Assembly: GCF_050433385.1 (NCBI RefSeq)
Contig: NZ_JBNPXI010000017.1
Coordinates: forward strand, 1 to 64,000
Origin: Brassicibacter mesophilus
GTDB taxonomy: Bacteria > Bacillota > Clostridia > Tissierellales > Proteiniboraceae
Length of the DNA: 64,000 bases
Reading direction: 5' to 3'
The notes under the pieces were generated by a model that was not told where the DNA came from, did not search any database, and saw only the letters and a program-made list of their open reading frames with translations. The translations under genes were made by a program, and so were the position numbers. This document shows positions 16,292-25,212 of this stretch, piece after piece (position 1 is the stretch's first letter; each line of letters starts with the position of its first letter).

Positions 16292-17225
16292 ACATAGTTA
16301 AGGTTTTATATCCTATATAAGCAAATAACATAAAGAATAATACTATTGGTACTGCAGATATCACTGGAAACGATAGTGTATTTTCATTATCTATAGTATC
16401 CTCAACATGTACTAAATCTTTCTCAGTCTTAGGCAATGCTCTTAAAAGCAAAAAGGCAAAGACTCCCATGGCTAGTGCAAAAATCCCTACCAAGATAGCT
16501 CCAACAGCTAGACTGAATGTCTGTGGAATTGTTTGAGCTGACTGTGAAACAGCTTCAGGATCAATGTTTAGCCTTAAAACAAGAATACCTAAAAACAAAG
16601 CAATTGCATTATTAGTTGTGTGTGCAATTATAGATGAGTAAATTGAATCTGTTTTATACACAATATAGCCAAATAATATCCCTAGAAACATTGGCCCCAA
16701 AAGATTTTGAAGATTCAAGTGAAATAGCCCGAAAAGCACACCAGATACAATTATTGCTTTCTTCTTTCCAAACTTTTCGTATGAATTCATAATAAATCCT
16801 CTAAACATGATTTCTTCACAAATACCAGCGGATAACGCAATAACTACTAAGCTAATTAGTAACTCTGAACTATTCTGTGGTATAGGTACTGGACTCTGCT
16901 TTATTTCGCTAAAAGTACTCAGTATCGTTATCATAATATAGTTTAAAAATACTCCTGTTGGATAAGAACACACAACAATTAATGGAATCATGGCTATTTG
17001 CTTTAGTGATAGCTTGTTTAGCCTAAGAGTTTTCTTCAAGCTATAACCTCTCAGTTTTAAGTAAACCACTGTAGGTAAAAGTATTATCAAATACTCTGTT
17101 ATTATTAACCCAGAGTATATTTCTCTGCTTTGCGCTAAAGATCCTAGTGTGAGTAATATTAATCCAATAAAAAGGTAAAAAAAGTTTGCCTCCAAAACTG
17201 AAGGTTGTAATTCTGTTCTAGTCAT
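16290..17225 (-). CDS. CPBP family intramembrane metalloprotease
   Basis: About 311 aa with eight or so hydrophobic helices. The Abi/CPBP motifs are present: EEIMFRGFIMNSYEKFG (motif 1, EExxxR, near residue 143), FGLFHLNLQ (motif 2, FxxxH) and HTTNNAIALF (motif 3). Such proteins process prenyl-CAAX-like or other membrane substrates, or serve in self-immunity to peptides; the role here is unknown. ATG 17225 follows GGGGGAC at good spacing, better than the codon at 17246. The stop codon merges into the inverted repeat of the neighbouring cassette, so the last residues may be a product of that insertion. Confidence 0.88.
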   Translation of the reverse strand: MTRTELQPSVLEANFFYLFIGLILLTLGSLAQSREIYSGLIITEYLIILLPTVVYLKLRGYSLKKTLRLNKLSLKQIAMIPLIVVCSYPTGVFLNYIMITILSTFSEIKQSPVPIPQNSSELLISLVVIALSAGICEEIMFRGFIMNSYEKFGKKKAIIVSGVLFGLFHLNLQNLLGPMFLGILFGYIVYKTDSIYSSIIAHTTNNAIALFLGILVLRLNIDPEAVSQSAQTIPQTFSLAVGAILVGIFALAMGVFAFLLLRALPKTEKDLVHVEDTIDNENTLSFPVISAVPIVLFFMLFAYIGYKTLTM

Positions 17226-17447
17226 AAATGTCCCCCTATTTATCATACTATCAAAATATATGTTTTTATTTACTACTTTATTGTATCTTTTTTATCTTAT
17301 TTATTCAATTACTTATTATATTACTAATTTCCAAAGTTACTGCTTAATAATAGTTGTATTTTTTTACCTAAAAGCTAATATATATTAGTATATAATCATT
17401 AAAATAGGAAATTAGGAATATACATTCTCAACCCTAGGAGGTGAAAT

Positions 17448-18218
17448 ATGATTAAGGCCATTATAAATGGATGCAATGGCGAAATGGGTCAAATATTGGC
17501 TAGACTGATCGATAGTGATAAGGCAATTAAAGTAGTAGCAGGCATCGACAGAACACCTGATAAATTATGTAATACATTTCCTGTATATAGAGACATATTT
17601 GAGTTCAAAGAAAATGCCAATATTATTATCGATTTTTCGAACCCTTATCATCTTCCTGGACTATTAGATTATGTATTAGAAAGAAATTTAGCTATGGTTA
17701 TAGGTACAACAGGCTTATCAATACAAGATATGAAATATATAAAAGAGGTATCAGAAAAAACAGCTATTTTCTACTCTGATAACATGTCATTAGGATTGTA
17801 TACTATGATTTCCATAATAAAGCATATAACTAAAGCACTAAGCCCATTGTTTGATATAGAAATCATTGAAAAATATCATAATAAAAAACTAGATTCTCCA
17901 AGCCATACTGCATATATGATAGTTAATGAAATCAATGAAACTTTAGGTAATTGTAAAGAGTATGTTTTTGGCAGATATTCTAAGAAAGAACTCAGATCGG
18001 AAAATGAAATTGGAATACACTCTATACGTGGAGGCACAATAGCAGGAGAACATACTATTTTGTTTGCAGGGTATGAAGAGATACTAGAAATCAAACATAC
18101 TGCTATTTCAAAAAAAGCATTTGCTTTAGGTGCAATAAATGCTGCTAAGCTAATAGCAGATAAAAAATGTGGATTATATAGTATGGAGGACTTAATAAAT
18201 ATTAGTATGCAAAAATAA
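17448..18218 (+). CDS. dapB: 4-hydroxy-tetrahydrodipicolinate reductase
   Basis: NAD(P)H-dependent step of the diaminopimelate/lysine pathway, supplying cell wall DAP and, in spores, dipicolinate. 256 aa. The nucleotide site is GCNGEMGQ near residue 8, and GTTGLS near residue 87 is usual. The catalytic/substrate loop reads EKYHNKKLDSPSHTA, where most homologues have HHxxKxDAPSGTA, so the first His and the Gly before TA are changed. It stands alone rather than in a dap operon. A strong AGGAGGTG site precedes ATG 17448. Confidence 0.9.
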   Translation: MIKAIINGCNGEMGQILARLIDSDKAIKVVAGIDRTPDKLCNTFPVYRDIFEFKENANIIIDFSNPYHLPGLLDYVLERNLAMVIGTTGLSIQDMKYIKEVSEKTAIFYSDNMSLGLYTMISIIKHITKALSPLFDIEIIEKYHNKKLDSPSHTAYMIVNEINETLGNCKEYVFGRYSKKELRSENEIGIHSIRGGTIAGEHTILFAGYEEILEIKHTAISKKAFALGAINAAKLIADKKCGLYSMEDLINISMQK

Positions 18219-18246
18219 AAGCTGATAGTATTCTATCAGCTTTTTA
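18214..18246. terminator. Bidirectional terminator between dapB and hpt
   Basis: Stem AAAAGCTGATAG ... CTATCAGCTTTTT serves the two convergent genes. Confidence 0.85.
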
Positions 18247-18248
18247 TA

Positions 18249-18776
18249 TTAATCTTCAAAAACAAATATATATGGTATATTTCTATAATAATCACCGTAG
18301 TTAAGACCATACCCAGCTATAAATAAATCAGGTATCGTAAATCCTACATAATCAGGAGATATTTCTGCTTTTCTTCTTTCAGGCTTATCCAACATTACAC
18401 AAGATTTAATAGAACTAGGATTTTTCTCTTTTAAATGATCTATAATACTTTTCATCGTTAATCCAGTATCCATTATATCATCAACAATTAATACATCTCT
18501 ACCTTCAATATCAGCTTTTAGATCGCTAATAATATTTACACTACCAGATGATTCTTCATTATGTCCATAGCTTGATGTTGTCATAAACTCTATCTGAGTG
18601 GGAATATTAATTTCCCTAACTAAATCTGCAGTAAAAATAAAGCTACCTTTTAGTAAGGATACAACTAAAAGACTTTTACCTTTATATTCTTCAGATATTT
18701 TTTTACCTAATTCTTTAATTTTGTCTTTTATTTCGTTTTCTGATATTACCACTCTTTGTTTTCTATCCATATCCAT
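18249..18776 (-). CDS. hpt: Hypoxanthine phosphoribosyltransferase
   Basis: Purine salvage enzyme converting hypoxanthine or guanine plus PRPP to IMP or GMP. 175 aa. The PRPP-binding motif VLIVDDIMDTGLTM lies near residue 95, and the LLVVSLLKGSFIFTADLVR segment near residue 38 is typical of Hpt. The C-terminal GYGLNYGDYYRNIPYI is conserved. It is monocistronic with a strong promoter, convergent with dapB. Confidence 0.96.
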   Translation of the reverse strand: MDMDRKQRVVISENEIKDKIKELGKKISEEYKGKSLLVVSLLKGSFIFTADLVREINIPTQIEFMTTSSYGHNEESSGSVNIISDLKADIEGRDVLIVDDIMDTGLTMKSIIDHLKEKNPSSIKSCVMLDKPERRKAEISPDYVGFTIPDLFIAGYGLNYGDYYRNIPYIFVFED

Positions 18777-18840
18777 TTAATTAATCAACTCCCTTAAATA
18801 TTATTTATAATATATTAATTCTTCCCGTATTTTAAGATTT

Positions 18841-18869
18841 ATTCTAGCCTAAACCTTAATATTTGTCAA
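18841..18869 (-). promoter_or_regulatory. Promoter of hpt
   Basis: Minus-strand TTGACA (18869-18864), 17-bp spacer, TAGAAT (18846-18841). Confidence 0.75.
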
Positions 18870-18994
18870 TATTATAGAACCTCACAGCAACATAAGCTAT
18901 TCAATGTTTTATCATCCGTTTGTATATATGTAAAAAAGACTTTTTAAGAAAATATTGAATAATCAAAAGGTATAAGATGATGCGATACTTTTTT

Positions 18995-19024
18995 TTGCAT
19001 TTTTTCTTACCATATGTGTATAAT
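18995..19024 (+). promoter_or_regulatory. Promoter of the 57-aa gene
   Basis: TTGCAT, 18 bp, TATAAT; the leader to the start codon would be about 85 nt. Confidence 0.5.
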
Positions 19025-19114
19025 AGAATTGTGAATATTTCTGTTATATTTGTCAATACTCTTAGAATGTTGATTGTTCTTTTAATATATAATATTGATT
19101 TAGGAGTCGGTGTT

Positions 19115-19288
19115 ATGGATAATATGGTTAATAGCATAGAAAAGCAGCTTAAAGAATTATCGCTTTCTTTTATCGATTTCTTTGATAAACTCAAGGAAGT
19201 CGGTGTAATTAGTCAAGAAGAATATGACAAGCATACAGCTGTAAAAAGGAAGTTTTTAGATACTATAAATGATCATAAAAATCAATAG
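19115..19288 (+). CDS. 57-aa protein with SHOCT-like character
   Basis: Starts at ATG 19115 behind TAGGAG. The 57-residue product is mostly helical and charged; LKEVGVISQEEYDKHTAVKR resembles the short C-terminal oligomerisation motif (SHOCT-like: Leu-rich, then GIITxEEFxxKK). No membrane segment or signal. Its last seven bases overlap the 3' end of the convergent DNA methylase gene. Function unknown. Confidence 0.65.
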   Translation: MDNMVNSIEKQLKELSLSFIDFFDKLKEVGVISQEEYDKHTAVKRKFLDTINDHKNQ

Positions 19289-21345
19289 ATACTTTCTATA
19301 GATAAGTACTTGTCAAATATCTGCTGATATACTTCCAAAGGATTCACTTTTAATGTTTGCGAGAGCCTTATTATGTCTTTATATCTATATAGTGTTTCTC
19401 TGAGTACCTTTTTACTTACTTTTTTCCCCATTTCATATTCCAATGGAGATATCCCCATTTCTTTTTCAACTTCTTTTATTTCATCTACAGATAAATTAAA
19501 AATATTGTATACTACTTTATCTATACTATTACGAGTTTGTTCAATTTCTATTTGCATTTTACATGCTGATGGTGTATGCATACTATCTACTTGTGATAAA
19601 GCTTTTGAGTTTAGCATGATAGTATCAACCATTTTTCTTATAATCATTTGTATTTCACTAGATATAATAATAATTGGACTATATTGTATATGAAAAATTT
19701 TAAGCTGAGGAAATAATTTTCCTTCTTCTCTTATTAATGTTCTATATAGAAAGCTATATAATTTTGAATTTAATAGTGCTAATACATATTTTATATCAAC
19801 ATCTCTCTTATATTTATCTCTTATTTTTAACGAATATAAAGTATTTAACAAATAGTACCCTTGATTATCATATGAACAAATAAATCTATCTGCTGTCTGC
19901 CTAATTAATATCTTTTCTGTATTTATAAACTCATTTCTCATAAATGTAGCATATTCTCCTTTGCTACTATCTATTATCAATTTATCATCAATAAAATAAA
20001 GACCTCCCCATGTATGATAATAATTAAATACATTTTTGCCTTCGATTATTTTTTTTGCATTTTTACTGTCAGGAGAACAGGTTATTAATTTATTGCGAAT
20101 ATTGCCTGTTGCAATTCCAGCTATTGTTTCACTTACATCATTTATCTTAATATATTTTTCTCCAAATAGCCTTTCTCTTAGCTTAAAAGTAAGATCGGAT
20201 GAGTCTATGTCAAAAACATTCATTAGTGTACTAACATAATATTTTTGAGGAATATATCTGTATTTTTCAATTGAAATATCGTTGATCTTGTCCATGCTTT
20301 TAGTTATATTTTTGCACCTTATTGTATTATTTATATTATCAGTCTGCTTTAAAAGACTTATAATTAGCATATTCATCCCAACATTATTAAATATGCCTTC
20401 ACCTAGATTAATAATTTCCAATATGCATGCCTTATCTAAAATTAATTTTCTTATTGATGCAAAATTGTTATTTGATAAAAGATTTCCAGGTAAAATAAAT
20501 GATAAATATCCATTTGCTTTGAGTATATCTAATGATTTCTCAATAAAAAGGCTATAAATGTCAAATCTTCCCTTAGCAGTAATATACTTTTCCTTTAAAT
20601 AAACTTTATTATAATACTTATTTATTTTTCGATTTTCGAGGAAGGGAGGATTGCCTAGAATAATATCAAAATTCTTAGTATATATATCATCACATTTCAA
20701 GTAATCCATATTATATAAATTAAAACTATAATCATTAATAACTTTAGTTTGCTTATATGCTTTAATCATTAATACATATTTACAAATTCTTAGAGCCTTT
20801 TCATCAATATCCATTCCATAAATATTATTTTGAATAATATTTTTAGCTATTTCACAAGATGAAAATTCAGTATTAGCTACATAGTACTCAAACATAATGT
20901 CAAAAACATGTGAGATAAAAATTCCACATCCACATGATGGTTCTAGGATTTTGAAATCACACAACGATTGCTGACTTATATCAGTCTTGTTAAAAATATT
21001 GTAAGAAGTGTAATTTGCTAGCCACTCAGGAGTATAATATATCCCATATTTCTCTTTTTTAGAATCTTCTTTTTGGATCATATACTCATAAACAGTTTGA
21101 ATAACTTCTATATTCACGAAATCAATGCTTGAAGCATTATCTTTCAATATATGATAAGCATCACTATTAAGCACTTCTGTAAGTCTATCCTCTACAATAT
21201 CTAGAACTCGTAAAGGCGTTACCTCCAGATTTTCAAAAGCCAAGACTATAATTGCATCAATAGTAATATCTTCTATATAAGAAATACTTTCCTCCCCACA
21301 ATATGACTCGTAAATAGTATCAATTGTAGTTATTAATAGACTCAT
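19282..21345 (-). CDS. Orphan Eco57I/TaqI-type N6-adenine DNA methyltransferase
   Basis: About 687 aa. An N-terminal helical region (1-95) precedes YYTPEWLANY (motif X, near 100), LEPSCGCGIFI (motif I, SAM binding, near 131), ILGNPPF (motif IV, catalytic, near 230) and a C-terminal target-recognition part with GVATGN-like GIATGNIRNK and LLNTLYSLK, as in TaqI/Eco57I-class enzymes. No PD-(D/E)XK or other nuclease motif is visible at the N-terminus and no restriction gene is adjacent, so it looks like a solitary methylase, though a divergent type IIG nuclease is not excluded. ATG 21345 fits AGGTGA better than GTG 21351. Confidence 0.85.
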   Translation of the reverse strand: MSLLITTIDTIYESYCGEESISYIEDITIDAIIVLAFENLEVTPLRVLDIVEDRLTEVLNSDAYHILKDNASSIDFVNIEVIQTVYEYMIQKEDSKKEKYGIYYTPEWLANYTSYNIFNKTDISQQSLCDFKILEPSCGCGIFISHVFDIMFEYYVANTEFSSCEIAKNIIQNNIYGMDIDEKALRICKYVLMIKAYKQTKVINDYSFNLYNMDYLKCDDIYTKNFDIILGNPPFLENRKINKYYNKVYLKEKYITAKGRFDIYSLFIEKSLDILKANGYLSFILPGNLLSNNNFASIRKLILDKACILEIINLGEGIFNNVGMNMLIISLLKQTDNINNTIRCKNITKSMDKINDISIEKYRYIPQKYYVSTLMNVFDIDSSDLTFKLRERLFGEKYIKINDVSETIAGIATGNIRNKLITCSPDSKNAKKIIEGKNVFNYYHTWGGLYFIDDKLIIDSSKGEYATFMRNEFINTEKILIRQTADRFICSYDNQGYYLLNTLYSLKIRDKYKRDVDIKYVLALLNSKLYSFLYRTLIREEGKLFPQLKIFHIQYSPIIIISSEIQMIIRKMVDTIMLNSKALSQVDSMHTPSACKMQIEIEQTRNSIDKVVYNIFNLSVDEIKEVEKEMGISPLEYEMGKKVSKKVLRETLYRYKDIIRLSQTLKVNPLEVYQQIFDKYLSIESIY

Positions 21346-21362
21346 ATTCACTCACCTACACA

Positions 21363-21497
21363 TTATAGGTTTTTTATCTTGTTCTGCATAAGTATCTTCT
21401 TTATTTCTCTTAATTCAAAAATTACTTTGTTAAGAGAATATTGAATACTAACTAGTACAGTAAAGAAAATAAACAGCAATACTATCTTGTAATCCAT
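21363..21497 (-). CDS. 44-aa single-pass membrane protein
   Basis: ATG 21497 follows GAGGTG five bases upstream; TAA at 21365-21363. Residues 4-18 (KIVLLFIFFTVLVSI) form one membrane helix, followed by a basic, amphipathic helix (NKVIFELREIKKIL) facing the cytoplasm. It lies between the tandem-OB protein gene and the methylase gene on the same strand, ending 17 bp before the methylase start. No recognised family. Confidence 0.7.
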   Translation of the reverse strand: MDYKIVLLFIFFTVLVSIQYSLNKVIFELREIKKILMQNKIKNL

Positions 21498-21521
21498 TTA
21501 ATCACCTCATAATTATTATAT

Positions 21522-21551
21522 CAAAAAACAAGACCCTTTATAGGTCTTGTT
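21522..21551 (-). terminator. Terminator of the tandem-OB gene
   Basis: AACAAGACC ... AGGTCTTGTT; the minus-strand side is followed by TTTTTGA. The 44-aa gene and methylase downstream would need their own promoter or readthrough. Confidence 0.7.
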
Positions 21552-21554
21552 CGT

Positions 21555-22226
21555 TTATAGTTCTTCTTTCCCTTCCCTGTTATTATCTTCTTTTATAAAT
21601 TCCAGCTTTGAAACAGATACCTCAAATGCCACTTTATTTAAAACCTCTCCATCATTAAGTTTTTTCTGATACTCTCTACTCTGAATTCTCCCCCATGACT
21701 TAATATGATCCCCAATCTCTAACTTTTCACAGAACCTAGCATTTCTTCCCCAAGCAATGCAAGGTATATAGTCAGATTTGTTATAAGGCCTATTAACAGC
21801 AACTAATAAATCAGTTATCTCTCTACCAAATGGTGTCGTCCTGTAAACAGGTTTTTTACAAATATACCCATCCAAGTATATTTCATTTGGTTTCTTTAAT
21901 AGCTCGTTTAACTCTTCTTCATTGTTAGGAGAATATGCATCTCTAGCAAATATCGTTAAAACTAGTCTATTGCTCCCATTTACATACCTGTTATACGACC
22001 TAAGCTGTCCTTCCACTACTAGGTTAATGCCTGGAGTTATATCCATATTAACTAGTAATCTTTCAGATATAGTAATAGGCAGTATATCTGAATAGTCGCT
22101 TAATCTAGGCACCTCCAAATTAAACCAATAAAAACCTTCCCCATACATCTCGTGGCTAAATTGTTTGTCACTAACAATTTTACCTACAATTGTTACCATG
22201 TTGGTATCAATAACTTTGTCTACCAT
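21555..22226 (-). CDS. Tandem OB-fold single-stranded DNA-binding protein
   Basis: 223 aa, larger than a standard SSB (about 140-170 aa). Two OB-fold units are apparent, residues about 8-98 (NMVTIVGKIVS ... FWFNLEVPR ... LVVEGQLRSYNR) and 115-205 (EIYLDGYICKKPVYR ... ITDLLVAVNRP ... CIAWGRNARFCEKL ... IKSWGRIQSREY). The second has the clearer SSB pattern (AWGxxA, GRIQSR). It lacks the acidic DDDIPF-type tail that recruits partners. Function is inferred as ssDNA binding; it may be a specialised paralogue. Confidence 0.75.
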   Translation of the reverse strand: MVDKVIDTNMVTIVGKIVSDKQFSHEMYGEGFYWFNLEVPRLSDYSDILPITISERLLVNMDITPGINLVVEGQLRSYNRYVNGSNRLVLTIFARDAYSPNNEEELNELLKKPNEIYLDGYICKKPVYRTTPFGREITDLLVAVNRPYNKSDYIPCIAWGRNARFCEKLEIGDHIKSWGRIQSREYQKKLNDGEVLNKVAFEVSVSKLEFIKEDNNREGKEEL

Positions 22227-22455
22227 ATAGTCCCCACTCCCCTTCCTATTCTTATGTTTTTTGAACTAATCTACAACTATGTTTATTCAGTGCTATCTAA
22301 GAATATGATTATTTTTTTTGTTTTATTTTTCTTCAGTAAAATAAATATATCTTTTTATTTTCAATGTATTTGACATAAAAATCAAAAATCCTTCCATTTT
22401 TTCTAAAAATATTATTAAAATCTGAAAATTTTAACAATATAATATAAACGAACAT

Positions 22456-22488
22456 AAAAAAACTAGCTCTCTATTTCAAGCTAGTTAA
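22456..22488 (-). terminator. Terminator of the MurE-like gene
   Basis: Minus-strand AACTAGCTTGAAATAGAGAG, CTAGTT then TTTTTTATG; overlaps the end of the CDS. The remaining 230 bp towards the tandem-OB gene are A/T-rich with no supported ORF. Confidence 0.75.
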
Positions 22489-23904
22489 TCTTAGAAAAAT
22501 GTGCCTCCCTTTGTTCATTCCCTGTGCCCCAAGCAAAAGAACAATATCTCTTTTTATAACATTATTCAACGCTTCATTAATAGCTTCTTCAAGTGTATTG
22601 CATATACTATATGAAATACTATTCTTATCAAAAACTTTCTGGTAAACACTTATTTCTTCATCTTTGACTCTATCGTTTTCTTCTACAGCATCTTCACTCT
22701 TAGACAAAATTATTTTAATGGGCCCTATTATTTTTGACCATGAGCATATTACATTTGCATTATATTCATTAATTTCTATTCCTCTATTACCTCTTATTGC
22801 ATTTACTAGTATGATTTTATTATAATCTAGTCCTTGAATAGTTTCAAAAACTGCTTCATACCCTGAAGGATTATGGCTGAAATCATCAATAACTAAAAAG
22901 TCCTTATCATATATTTTATTTAGTCTTCTATATACTCCATGAAAATTGCTGAGAGAATTAGATATTGTATTTGGGCTTATCCCAAAATATAGGGCTACAC
23001 CAATAGCTGCTAGTGAATTATAAACATTATGTTTTCCCATAAGATTTAATTTTACTGGAAACTCTAGAGGCTCTACCTCTGTTCCATTTAATGCAGTAAG
23101 GCCTCTTTGCAAACATACTGTAAAACACACTTCTTTGTTTAATTCTAAGCTAGAAGCAGTAATACTAGCTTTGCTATTAAGACCATATGTAAGAATCAAA
23201 GTTTTATCATTATCCATGATCAACTTCATAGCATTGTTATCATCAATATTCAGAATTGATATTCTATTTCGCTTTAAAGAATCAAATAACATTTTTTTTG
23301 TATTTATATAGTCATTAATATCTTTATGTATGTTCATATGATCTATCTCTATATTAGTATGTATTGCAATATCGAAGTCTAATCCGTAAGTTCTATGAAA
23401 CTTCAACCCATGAGAAGAAACCTCCATTATGACAACCTGAACACCTTGCTGAGCCATCCTATTTAGCATATCAAATAGCACCTCTGGCTCAGGCGTCGTA
23501 AGCGATGATAATACACAAACACCATTAATCTTAATTCCTAATGTTCCTATAAGACCTGTTTTAAATCCTGCATTCCTAAAAATATCTTCAATAATGTGGG
23601 TAGTAGTAGTTTTTCCATTTGTTCCAGTTACACCTATTAAAGAAATTTTCTGTGAAGGATAACCATAAAACATATTAAGCATATTAGCTAATGTTATTCT
23701 TGCATTTTCCACTTTTACTATTGGTATTGGTTTACCTAATATCTCTTTTTCAGAATAAATAATAACCGCTCCATTTTTAATTGCACTATCTATATAATCA
23801 TTTCCGTCCTTCTCTTCACCCTTTATTGCAACAAATGCATATCCTTTTTTCACTTTTCTTGAATCAGAAGTAATTCCATTAATATTAATTCCATCTATTT
23901 TCAT
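22471..23904 (-). CDS. MurE-like Mur ligase paralogue
   Basis: 477 aa with three Mur ligase domains: N-terminal (MKIDGININGITSDSRKVKKG), central ATPase with GVTGTNGKTTTT near residue 90, and C-terminal. Overall closest to UDP-MurNAc-dipeptide:amino-acid ligases. Yet the DNPR motif that selects meso-DAP is absent; the equivalent region reads ILSKSEDAVEENDRV, and the usual DYAHTP has become DDFSHNP. It therefore may add another residue or act on another substrate. It is not in a division/cell-wall cluster but alone upstream of spore-related genes. Confidence 0.82.
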   Translation of the reverse strand: MKIDGININGITSDSRKVKKGYAFVAIKGEEKDGNDYIDSAIKNGAVIIYSEKEILGKPIPIVKVENARITLANMLNMFYGYPSQKISLIGVTGTNGKTTTTHIIEDIFRNAGFKTGLIGTLGIKINGVCVLSSLTTPEPEVLFDMLNRMAQQGVQVVIMEVSSHGLKFHRTYGLDFDIAIHTNIEIDHMNIHKDINDYINTKKMLFDSLKRNRISILNIDDNNAMKLIMDNDKTLILTYGLNSKASITASSLELNKEVCFTVCLQRGLTALNGTEVEPLEFPVKLNLMGKHNVYNSLAAIGVALYFGISPNTISNSLSNFHGVYRRLNKIYDKDFLVIDDFSHNPSGYEAVFETIQGLDYNKIILVNAIRGNRGIEINEYNANVICSWSKIIGPIKIILSKSEDAVEENDRVKDEEISVYQKVFDKNSISYSICNTLEEAINEALNNVIKRDIVLLLGAQGMNKGRHIFLRLTSLK

Positions 23905-24102
23905 TGTCTATTGCTCTCCTTTAATAGTAAAATTCGTTCTTCCATATGATATCTGAAAACAATAGCTTAATTTAATATACATTTATATTTCACATCAGTT
24001 GTATTTTTTATGTATTAGCAAAAAAACATATTGTATTCATACCATTATTTACAATTATAAATTAATAACACATTACAAAGAATAATGGAAGAGGTGATAA
24101 AA

Positions 24103-24267
24103 TTGAAAAATAAAAATCTTTCGCCAAATGCTAGGGAAGCTTTCCAAAGATTTAAAGAAGAGCTAGCAGAAGAGATGAAATTTGATATGCATGAGAAAGC
24201 TGATCATATAACTAAAATGGTAAATAAAGATTCCGATAGTAAATATACACATTTAGGAAGATCATAA
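24103..24267 (+). CDS. Short SASP-like protein
   Basis: 54 aa starting at TTG 24103, which has GAGGTG seven bases upstream; the ATG at 24085 would precede that site. LSPNAREAFQRFKEELAEEM matches the first conserved helix of alpha/beta-type spore proteins (NxxAxxALxxFKxExAxElG), but the second half with GGxVGG is replaced by a polar tail. It may be a minor spore protein or a relative that no longer binds DNA. Confidence 0.55.
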   Translation: MKNKNLSPNAREAFQRFKEELAEEMKFDMHEKADHITKMVNKDSDSKYTHLGRS

Positions 24268-24315
24268 AAATAGGGAAAGTAAGACGTCACAAAGTCTTAC
24301 TTTCCCTATTTTTTA
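24266..24315. terminator. Bidirectional terminator
   Basis: Long stem AATAGGGAAAGTAAGAC ... GTCTTACTTTCCCTATT with T-runs both ways, between the convergent SASP-like and pdaB-like genes. Confidence 0.9.
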
Positions 24316-25073
24316 ATTTGTTTACCAGTACTATCTATGTAATAATTATCCTTATATATTAATTCAGAAATAGGTACAATTTCATAGCCCTGAGCCTTAA
24401 GTTTTTGTAAAACAAGTGGTAAATACTGTGTTACATACTTTGCATTATTATGGAATAGTACAATAGAACCATTTTTTACATTTCTTGTAACTCTATCTAC
24501 AACAGGTTGAACACCCAACTCCTTCCAATCAAGCGAGTCTACATCCCATTGTATAACATAATAACCATTTTCTTCGCATGTCTTAATAAGTCTGTCATTA
24601 TAATCACCAAAAGGAGGTCTAAATAATACAGTCTTTTTGCTAGTAATTTTCTGAATATTCTGCTCAGTATTTTTTAGTTCTTCGATAATTTGATTTTCAT
24701 TGAGCTTTGACATATATGGATGATTTGTTGAGTGATTACCTATTTCATGGCCTCTTTCATCAATCTTCTTCACCATATCTGGATGTTTATTTACCCAAAA
24801 ATCAACTAAGAAAAATGTTGTTTTTACATCGTATTGGTCTAGAATATTAAGTATCTCTTCAGTAAATTCATCACCCCATGCTGCATCAAAACTTATGGCT
24901 ATCTTCTTCGCCTGAGTGTCAACACAGTAAATAGGCAGCTCTTTTCTAGTTGAAAAAACACCAGCAATCTCATTATCATCTGATAGATTTGTATATAGGA
25001 ATGAAGCACAGATAAGCAAACAAACAATTAAAATCTTTAACGCTAAATCCCTGTCTAATATATAGATTTTCAT
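24306..25073 (-). CDS. pdaB: PdaB-like polysaccharide deacetylase
   Basis: 255-aa carbohydrate esterase 4 protein. An N-terminal membrane anchor (about 10-30) is followed by the NodB domain: SFDAAWGDE (motif 1), HEIGNHSTNHPYMS (motif 2, metal HxxxH), RPPFGDYN (motif 3) and VLFHNN (motif 5). The SFDAAWGDE variant and the size are those of PdaB, a sporulation-specific enzyme that maintains spore cortex/peptidoglycan. ATG follows AGGAGG. Confidence 0.88.
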   Translation of the reverse strand: MKIYILDRDLALKILIVCLLICASFLYTNLSDDNEIAGVFSTRKELPIYCVDTQAKKIAISFDAAWGDEFTEEILNILDQYDVKTTFFLVDFWVNKHPDMVKKIDERGHEIGNHSTNHPYMSKLNENQIIEELKNTEQNIQKITSKKTVLFRPPFGDYNDRLIKTCEENGYYVIQWDVDSLDWKELGVQPVVDRVTRNVKNGSIVLFHNNAKYVTQYLPLVLQKLKAQGYEIVPISELIYKDNYYIDSTGKQIKK

Positions 25074-25180
25074 TTGATCCCTCCTAGTAAAGTCATTCTA
25101 ATATAATCTATTCGTTATTTTTACTAATATTACACTATTTTTTGAGAGTACTTTACCAATCAAATTTTTAATTTTAAAAT

Positions 25181-25211
25181 AAGAAATGCCGTGATTATCA
25201 CAGCATTTCTT
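25181..25211 (-). terminator. Terminator of the PNPOx-like gene
   Basis: AAGAAATGCCGTGATTATCA, CAGCATTTCTT; imperfect 10-bp stem, minus-strand T-rich tail. Confidence 0.7.
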
Positions 25212-25212
25212 A

